Under the pieces are notes generated by a model. The model saw only the letters and a list, made by a program, of their open reading frames with translations. It did no database searches and was not told the DNA's origin. A DNA stretch of 11,211 bases, from assembly GCA_001303665.1 (NCBI GenBank), contig LJUF01000196.1:1-11211 (forward strand), written 5' to 3'. Within the stretch, counting starts at the first letter, position 1. Every line of letters starts with the position of its first letter. The DNA is from Phycisphaerae bacterium SM23_33. GTDB taxonomy: Bacteria > Planctomycetota > Phycisphaerae > SM23-33. The translations under genes and the position numbers were made by a program. Below, one piece after another: positions 7,292-11,211 of this stretch.

Positions 7292-8512
7292 CTACTTCGC
7301 AGCGGGCCTGGTGTCCGGGGAAGGGGCAGAACCCGTGGCCGGCGCGGTCCGCGTGGTCGTGGGCTCGAGGCCAGGGCCCTGGAAGAACTCTCGGATGGTT
7401 CGCATGGCCGGCTTGCCCGTGGGGATGTAGGAGGTGTCATTCATTCCGCCGACCTGGTCGGGGTGGTTTTGCCATTCCCACAGCAGGACGCCGGCGACGT
7501 CGTTCTCGCCCGCCCAGGTCTTGAAGAACGCCTGGAAGCACAGGTCCTGCGTCTTCGGGTCGGGGGTGGTGGAGGCGTAGTAATTCCAGGGCTCCTTGGC
7601 GCAGCCCTCCTGACTGGCCCAGCCGACCTCGGTGAAGAGAATAGGCCGCCCGATCTTCTTGCGCCACTTGAGGATGTTCACCTTTATGGGCTTCCAGGCC
7701 TCCAGCAGCACGTCCAGGGAGGGCTTCTTGTCGCCGACCAGGTCGTAATATACGGTCATGCCGACCATGTCCAGGTCGCGCCACCACTGGATGTTCTCAT
7801 AGTGGTCCCAGTTGGCCGAGTAGGTGAGCTTGCCGCCGTAGACGCTTCGGACCTTTCCGATGAGCCCGCGCCAGCGCTGCGTCTGGTCTTCCAGCAGAAT
7901 CAGCTCGGAGCCGACGATGAACGCCTCGGCCCCGGCGGATTCGGCGATCTTGGCGTAGAAGAGGACGAAGTTTTCGTAACGCTCCCACCACTTGTCAGGC
8001 TCGGGCGGGTCGATCTTGCCGCGCCATTCCCCCGTGCGAGGGTTGTCCAGCAGCACCATGGGCATCATGACCACGCGCAGCCCCCGCTGGCGGGCCAGCT
8101 TGATGAGCCCAATCAGCCGCTCGATGGAGGGGACCTTGCGATACTCGATGAACAGCGAGGAGGAGGAGCCGTTCTCCTGATGGGCGGCCACGGAAAGACA
8201 GATGGTGTTGGCTCCCGTCCTGGCAATCTCCTCGACGTACTGTTCAAACGGGATCTTCGGGTCGTAGGAGTGCAACTGCAGCGTCATGCCGCGGAGCTGC
8301 TGGGCCGGAGAGGGCCTCAGCGGCGGCCCATCCTCCGGGCGCCCGCCCGCGGTCTGGGGCGACTCGTGCCGGAACGCCTGCGGCAGCGCCGCCGCCCCCA
8401 GCAGCATGACCAAGGCCCCCAGCACCATCCATCGCTGGTTTTGCGGGTTGTTCCGCCTTACCGGTTGCCGGTCGAATTCGGCCATCATCCTGAAATCCAT
8501 CCGGTGATACAC
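7292..8512 (-). CDS. Membrane-anchored glycoside hydrolase, GH113-like TIM barrel
   Basis: 406 aa from a GTG at 8512. Hydrophobic residues 28-46 (RWMVLGALVMLLGAAAL) after a basic N-terminus give an uncleaved anchor or signal segment, so the enzyme acts outside the cytoplasmic membrane. Residues ~72-377 form a TIM barrel of the GH113 type, whose characterised members are beta-mannanases using two glutamates. The candidates are Glu203 in FIVGSEL (acid/base, end of strand 4) and Glu295 in ILFTEVGW (nucleophile, end of strand 7). GVLLWEW (341-347) fits the aromatic strand-8 end. The last ~30 residues are Pro/Thr/Ala-rich and probably disordered. The substrate cannot be told; related planctomycete proteins are often only called 'glycoside hydrolase TIM-barrel-like'. 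The start is uncertain: ATGs at residues 5, 9 and 10 also precede the anchor and none has a strong ribosome site. It lies 78 nt after the phosphodiesterase gene and 125 nt before the propeller fusion, probably in the same transcript. Confidence 0.8.
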   Translation of the reverse strand: MYHRMDFRMMAEFDRQPVRRNNPQNQRWMVLGALVMLLGAAALPQAFRHESPQTAGGRPEDGPPLRPSPAQQLRGMTLQLHSYDPKIPFEQYVEEIARTGANTICLSVAAHQENGSSSSLFIEYRKVPSIERLIGLIKLARQRGLRVVMMPMVLLDNPRTGEWRGKIDPPEPDKWWERYENFVLFYAKIAESAGAEAFIVGSELILLEDQTQRWRGLIGKVRSVYGGKLTYSANWDHYENIQWWRDLDMVGMTVYYDLVGDKKPSLDVLLEAWKPIKVNILKWRKKIGRPILFTEVGWASQEGCAKEPWNYYASTTPDPKTQDLCFQAFFKTWAGENDVAGVLLWEWQNHPDQVGGMNDTSYIPTGKPAMRTIREFFQGPGLEPTTTRTAPATGSAPSPDTRPAAK

Positions 8513-8590
8513 ACGTGCAAGGCAAAAGCGGGTGAATTATCGGCCTGCGTGGCCTGCGCCTCCATGTCTCGACCCATGCCCTTCCTGAGC

Positions 8591-10279
8591 TCACCACCGG
8601 CCCTGCTGCTCAGGCTGGATCGGCCGGGCGGCTCGGAGCCGCTCGGCTAGGTCCTTTCCGTCCAGGCGCGGAGGAATTCTCTCCGCCCGGCCGAGAAGAT
8701 GCAAGATTGTAGGCATCAGGTCGACCGTTCGCGCGGCGGTGATGGCGCTTTTTGCCGGCAGCTCCGGGCCAGCCCAGAGCCAGGGCACGATGATCTCGTG
8801 CCGGAGCAGCCCGCCGTGGCCGCCCTTTTCGCCGCCCGCAAAAGCCCAGCCGTCCCGCGCGAACAGCGTCATGTCGCCGTTCCGCGGCGAATCGTTCAGC
8901 TCCGCCAGTTGGGGCACCACGTCGGGCTTGGGCGTTTCCAGCGTCGCCGTCAGCCAGACGTCGGCGTCGTGATGCTCACCGTCCATCAACGCCGCTGCCT
9001 TCGGAACCGACGCATAGCCCAGGGGATCCGTTCCCGACGTCACGCGGTAGCGGTACAGCTTCGCGCCGTCGCGCACGATCCGGTCGATCACGCCGACGCC
9101 GGCCTTGCTCTGCACCCGGACACGGTCCTCCCCCAGCCGGACCATCACCAGCTCCGTCGCCGGCAGTGTGGCCAGCAGCGTGGGCAGATCCGGCCGGCCG
9201 GACGTGGGGCGGCCAGCCGCGGAAGGGCGCCGAACGCCGTATTTTTCAACGAAACCGTCGATGTCCTTTTCGGTCGGACGCTGCCACCAGTGCTCGCCGG
9301 CCCGCAGATGAATGCTGCATCGCCGCAGGCCCCCGGTCACCACCACCGCCCGGGCCTTGGCAAAGTGGGCCAGCCGCCGCTCGAAGGGCAAGCCCCGGCC
9401 GAACATGCTGCTGACCGTGGGGATCTTCAACTCTCGGCTGAAGTAGTCGGCGACGTTGGTGTGATTCGGCGTCTCCACGAAGCCATGGTCGGAAATCAGG
9501 GTGATATACGTGCGTTCCAGCAGGCCGGCCTTTTCCAGCGACCGGCAGATGTGGCCGACCTGGCGGTCGACGTCGAGGACCATCTCGGTGTACCGGGTCG
9601 AGCCGGGCCCGTACTTGTGGCCGACGGTGTCGGGGGTGACGAAGTAGGCCAGGATGAACCTCGGCCAGCGGCCGGTGCGGTTGGCCAGGTCGGAAATCAG
9701 CCCAAAACGCACCGTGGTCAGGTGGTTGACCGTTTCCTGGTAGCCGAAGAACCACGCCACGCCGGCCGTGGCCCAGTTGTCGATGTTGCGGGTGGCCCCG
9801 CGCCGGACGGGCGTGAGGATGCTGGCGGTGTAGTCGTCGGCCAGGGCCTCGTAAACCGTCGTGGCGGTGAACTCCCCGTCCACCTGCTGGTAGGTCTTGA
9901 TGAAACCATAGTCCTGGAAGATCAGGCTGTGGCGGTCGAACCACTTGTTGCCGACGATGCCGTGATGGCCGGGAAGAAGCCCGGTGTGGAAGGACACGTT
10001 GTTGGCGTACGTGATCGTGGGCAGGGAAGAGACGGCTCCGCGCACGGTCACGCCGCGGTCCACCAGGTACTGGGTGATGTTGGGCAGCTTGCCCGCCCCT
10101 TGCAGCTCGTGGAACTTTTCAATGTCCAGGCCATCCACCCACAGGACCAGACCCATCTTCTCGGGCACGACCACACCGTCGCCCAGCTCCACCCGCGGCG
10201 GAGCATCCGGCACGCAGCCGGCCAGCAGAATCGGTCCGGCCAGGAGAACCAGCAGGATCAACTCACGGATTCTGAGCAC
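8591..10279 (-). CDS. Phosphodiesterase/nucleotide pyrophosphatase-type (alkaline phosphatase superfamily) lipoprotein
   Basis: 562 aa from a GTG at 10279. The frame stays open upstream to 10438, but this GTG has AGGAGG exactly 7 nt before it and opens directly into a lipoprotein signal: LRIRELILLVLLAGPILLAGC, with lipobox LAGC and lipidated Cys22. The longer version would bury the signal 53 residues inside. The catalytic domain follows: Asp49 in LVLWVDGLD, the nucleophile Thr90 in LPTITYANN (compare FPTxTYPN in the NPP family), GLLPGHHGIVGN, Asp217 and His221 in VTPDTVGHKYG, Asp264-His265 in ISDHGF, and His488 in KGGHGG. All expected zinc ligands appear present, so activity on a phosphodiester or phosphoester outside the membrane is likely; the substrate is unknown. 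Candidates known from the superfamily are nucleotides, phospholipid head groups and glycan phosphates. The C-terminus (DLMPTILHLLG) is typical. It is the first gene of the minus-strand set and diverges from the 121-aa protein gene. Confidence 0.88.
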   Translation of the reverse strand: MLRIRELILLVLLAGPILLAGCVPDAPPRVELGDGVVVPEKMGLVLWVDGLDIEKFHELQGAGKLPNITQYLVDRGVTVRGAVSSLPTITYANNVSFHTGLLPGHHGIVGNKWFDRHSLIFQDYGFIKTYQQVDGEFTATTVYEALADDYTASILTPVRRGATRNIDNWATAGVAWFFGYQETVNHLTTVRFGLISDLANRTGRWPRFILAYFVTPDTVGHKYGPGSTRYTEMVLDVDRQVGHICRSLEKAGLLERTYITLISDHGFVETPNHTNVADYFSRELKIPTVSSMFGRGLPFERRLAHFAKARAVVVTGGLRRCSIHLRAGEHWWQRPTEKDIDGFVEKYGVRRPSAAGRPTSGRPDLPTLLATLPATELVMVRLGEDRVRVQSKAGVGVIDRIVRDGAKLYRYRVTSGTDPLGYASVPKAAALMDGEHHDADVWLTATLETPKPDVVPQLAELNDSPRNGDMTLFARDGWAFAGGEKGGHGGLLRHEIIVPWLWAGPELPAKSAITAARTVDLMPTILHLLGRAERIPPRLDGKDLAERLRAARPIQPEQQGRW

Positions 10280-10286
10280 CACGCCA

Positions 10287-10292
10287 CCTCCT
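10287..10292 (-). promoter_or_regulatory. Strong ribosome binding site that decides the phosphodiesterase start
   Basis: On the minus strand AGGAGG stands 7 nt before the GTG at 10279 (and 4 nt before a second GTG at 10282). The match and spacing favour 10279 over the longer reading frame starting at 10438. Confidence 0.75.
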
Positions 10293-10378
10293 GCCTGCCA
10301 GCGCGGCCCGGCCATTGGAACCGGTCCGGCAAGATTTCCGTTTTCAAAGCACATCCCTTCGGGGCGCCGCGGGTACAC

Positions 10379-10407
10379 GCAATAGCAGTTTGGGCGGGCT
10401 TGTTCAA
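10379..10407 (-). promoter_or_regulatory. Candidate promoter of the phosphodiesterase gene set
   Basis: On the minus strand TTGAAC (10402-10407), a 17-bp spacer and TATTGC (10379-10384) follow each other, with TGC just before the -10 giving an extended -10 (TGn). The -10 matches the consensus only in part. Transcription would start near 10372, about 90 nt before the GTG. Confidence 0.35.
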
Positions 10408-10502
10408 TACCTCCCCCCAGGTTTTCGCGGGGCGCCAAGTGCCCTCGCGGCAGCCGGCAGGCGTCCTCGCTCCCGACGTGCCGGGCGGCCGGCAGGCAAT
10501 TG

Positions 10503-10531
10503 TTTGCACTCGGTCAGCAGGGCAATATAAT
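10503..10531 (+). promoter_or_regulatory. Sigma-70-type promoter of the 121-aa protein gene
   Basis: TTTGCA (10503-10508), exactly 17 bp, then a perfect TATAAT (10526-10531). Transcription would start near 10538, giving a leader of about 50 nt. A perfect -10 hexamer stands out in DNA this GC-rich. Confidence 0.65.
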
Positions 10532-10587
10532 AGCCCACCGCCGTAGCGATGGTCTCATGCGGACACGTTCTCATCGGGAGAAGGGAA

Positions 10588-10953
10588 ATGTCTCAAGACG
10601 ACGAAGCTGCTCTGCCCGTGGAGGGAGACGAAGAGCTCGAGCCGCTGCCGGTGGAGGCCGAAGCGAAGGCCGCCGGGCAGACCTCCAGCAAGATTCACGC
10701 CTTCGGGGCGGCGGCCGCGGCCGGCCCACAACAGCGCAAGTTCACCCGCGCCTTGAACCTGACGGGCGCGGGCGCCACCCGCGTTCGGGTGTTCCACTCC
10801 AAGATCACCGTCGCCGCCATCGAACACATGATCGACCAGATCAACGAATGGCTTGACGGCGGCGAGCTCGAGGTCAAGTACGTGAATCAGGTCGTCGGTG
10901 TCGTGGAAGGCAAGAAGCCCGAGCCCAACCTGATCATCACCGTGTGGTACTGA
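10588..10953 (+). CDS. Conserved hypothetical protein of a family remembered mainly from planctomycetes
   Basis: 121 aa. The ATG at 10588 is chosen because GGGAG (10576-10580) lies 7 nt upstream. An in-frame ATG at 10549 has no ribosome site and is only ~11 nt after the likely transcription start. Residues 4-26 are strongly acidic and probably disordered; KIHAFG (35-40) is followed by an Ala/Gly linker. The folded core (~50-121) predicts beta-alpha-beta-beta: RVRVFHSKIT, AAIEHMIDQINEWLD, ELEVKYVNQVVGVVEG and PNLIITVWY at the very C-terminus. The INEWLD...VKYVN...PNLII.VWY pattern resembles short planctomycete proteins of unknown function that I recall. There are no catalytic motifs, signal peptide or TM segments, so it is probably cytosolic. 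It has its own promoter and a convergent neighbour, so it is likely a single-gene unit. Confidence 0.85.
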   Translation: MSQDDEAALPVEGDEELEPLPVEAEAKAAGQTSSKIHAFGAAAAAGPQQRKFTRALNLTGAGATRVRVFHSKITVAAIEHMIDQINEWLDGGELEVKYVNQVVGVVEGKKPEPNLIITVWY

Positions 10954-10964
10954 GGCATCCGCCC

Positions 10965-10988
10965 CGGCCGGTGCGGCGGTGCCGGCCG
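10965..10988. terminator. GC hairpin between convergent genes
   Basis: CGGCCGG (10965-10971) pairs perfectly with CCGGCCG (10982-10988) around a 10-nt loop, in the 35-bp gap between the 121-aa protein gene and the histidine kinase stop. There is no T-tract on either strand, so this is a structure with terminator-like placement rather than a proven intrinsic terminator. Confidence 0.4.
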
Positions 10989-11211
10989 TCACGCCCCCGG
11001 ACCGGTCGGGCCGGCCTTCGCCTCGCGGGGGGTGACCGGCAGCAGGACGGTGAAGGTGGCCCCGTGTCCGGGTTCGCTATCCAAGGTGAGGCGCCCGCCC
11101 AGCAGGTTGGTCAGCTCGCGGGCGATGGCCAGTCCCAGCCCCGCCCCGCCGTGCTCGCGGATCATGACGTTGTCCATGCGGTAGAACTTCTCGAAGATCC
11201 GCTGCTGATCG
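10989..11211 (-). CDS. Histidine kinase, C-terminal ATPase domain (5' part outside window)
   Basis: The last ~73 residues of a two-component sensor kinase, open to the window edge. The F box QQRIFEKFYR is followed by the G2 box GGAGLGLAIARELTNLLGG, then LTLDSEPGHGATFTVLLP, the closing strands of a HATPase_c domain that binds ATP. The protein ends ~13 residues later with no receiver domain attached. An internal ATG at 11177 is not the true start, because the F box lies upstream of it in the same frame. The sensor and phosphorylated-His parts are outside the window, so the signal and partner regulator are unknown. It is convergent with the 121-aa protein gene. Confidence 0.92.
   Translation of the reverse strand, partial: DQQRIFEKFYRMDNVMIREHGGAGLGLAIARELTNLLGGRLTLDSEPGHGATFTVLLPVTPREAKAGPTGPGA

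Larger units (their letters stand above)
10280..10587. other. Divergent intergenic region with promoters for both flanking genes
   Basis: This 308-bp stretch separates the phosphodiesterase gene (-) and the 121-aa protein gene (+). It is AT-richer than the coding DNA near 10320-10430 and 10497-10535. I see one good plus-strand and one weaker minus-strand promoter, and two copies of GCCGGCAGGC (10453-10462 and 10488-10497) 35 bp apart, just upstream of the plus-strand promoter. No RNA gene or riboswitch was recognised. Confidence 0.55.

Noticed and set aside
10453..10497. Two copies of GCCGGCAGGC as a regulator binding site
   Set aside because: The repeat is short and GC-rich, and similar strings occur elsewhere in the window, so an operator cannot be supported.
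8699..10546. A 615-codon plus-strand frame opposite the phosphodiesterase gene
   Set aside because: No recognisable domain; the minus strand encodes a complete catalytic set and a lipoprotein signal. The frame also runs through the intergenic promoter region.
1..11211. tRNA, rRNA, CRISPR, transposase, integrase, toxin-antitoxin or defence genes
   Set aside because: Looked for on both strands; no characteristic motifs, regular repeat arrays or terminal inverted repeats were found.

Overview
The window is about 11.2 kb of GC-rich, gene-dense bacterial DNA. All convincing genes use G/C-ending codons heavily. Several traits point to a member of the Planctomycetota, perhaps Phycisphaerae-like. 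These are a small protein whose core (FHSKIT...INEWLD...PNLIITVWY) resembles a family I remember mainly from planctomycetes, a set of large exported proteins built from beta-propeller, deacetylase-like and sugar-binding-like modules, and a membrane protein with a DUF106/Oxa1-like layout. This placement is inference from memory; no rRNA or tRNA is present to anchor it.

Layout. Positions 1-4141 (+ strand) hold three tightly spaced genes: the 3' end of a PQQ-type beta-propeller protein, a 924-aa phosphotransferase of the PPDK/PEP-synthase/rifampin-phosphotransferase superfamily (ATP-grasp, helical middle, C-terminal phospho-His domain), and a 270-aa three-TM membrane protein. Positions 4199-10279 (- strand) hold three genes transcribed toward them. 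In order of transcription they are a zinc-type phosphodiesterase/alkaline-phosphatase-superfamily lipoprotein, a membrane-anchored GH113-like glycoside hydrolase, and a large exported protein. That last protein joins Asp-box propeller repeats, a PIG-L-like domain that has lost its metal-binding motifs, a helical region and a C-terminal CBM9-like module; the CBM9-like module is split by a +1 frameshift near 4625-4690. A divergent regulatory region (10280-10587) separates this set from a promoter-equipped 121-aa conserved protein on the + strand. That gene runs convergently into the 3' end of a histidine kinase (10989-11211, - strand, cut by the window edge).

Working together. The three minus-strand genes all encode proteins that act outside the cytoplasmic membrane, lie in one direction with gaps of 78 and 125 bp, and share a single candidate promoter. 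They could form an envelope- or glycan-processing unit (inference). The plus-strand trio is likely co-transcribed, with gaps of 3 and 12 nt. The substrate of its phosphotransferase cannot be read from the sequence, because the usual PEP/pyruvate-binding barrel is absent and the middle domain probably sets specificity. I see no mobile element, CRISPR array, phage gene, RNA gene or recognisable defence system.
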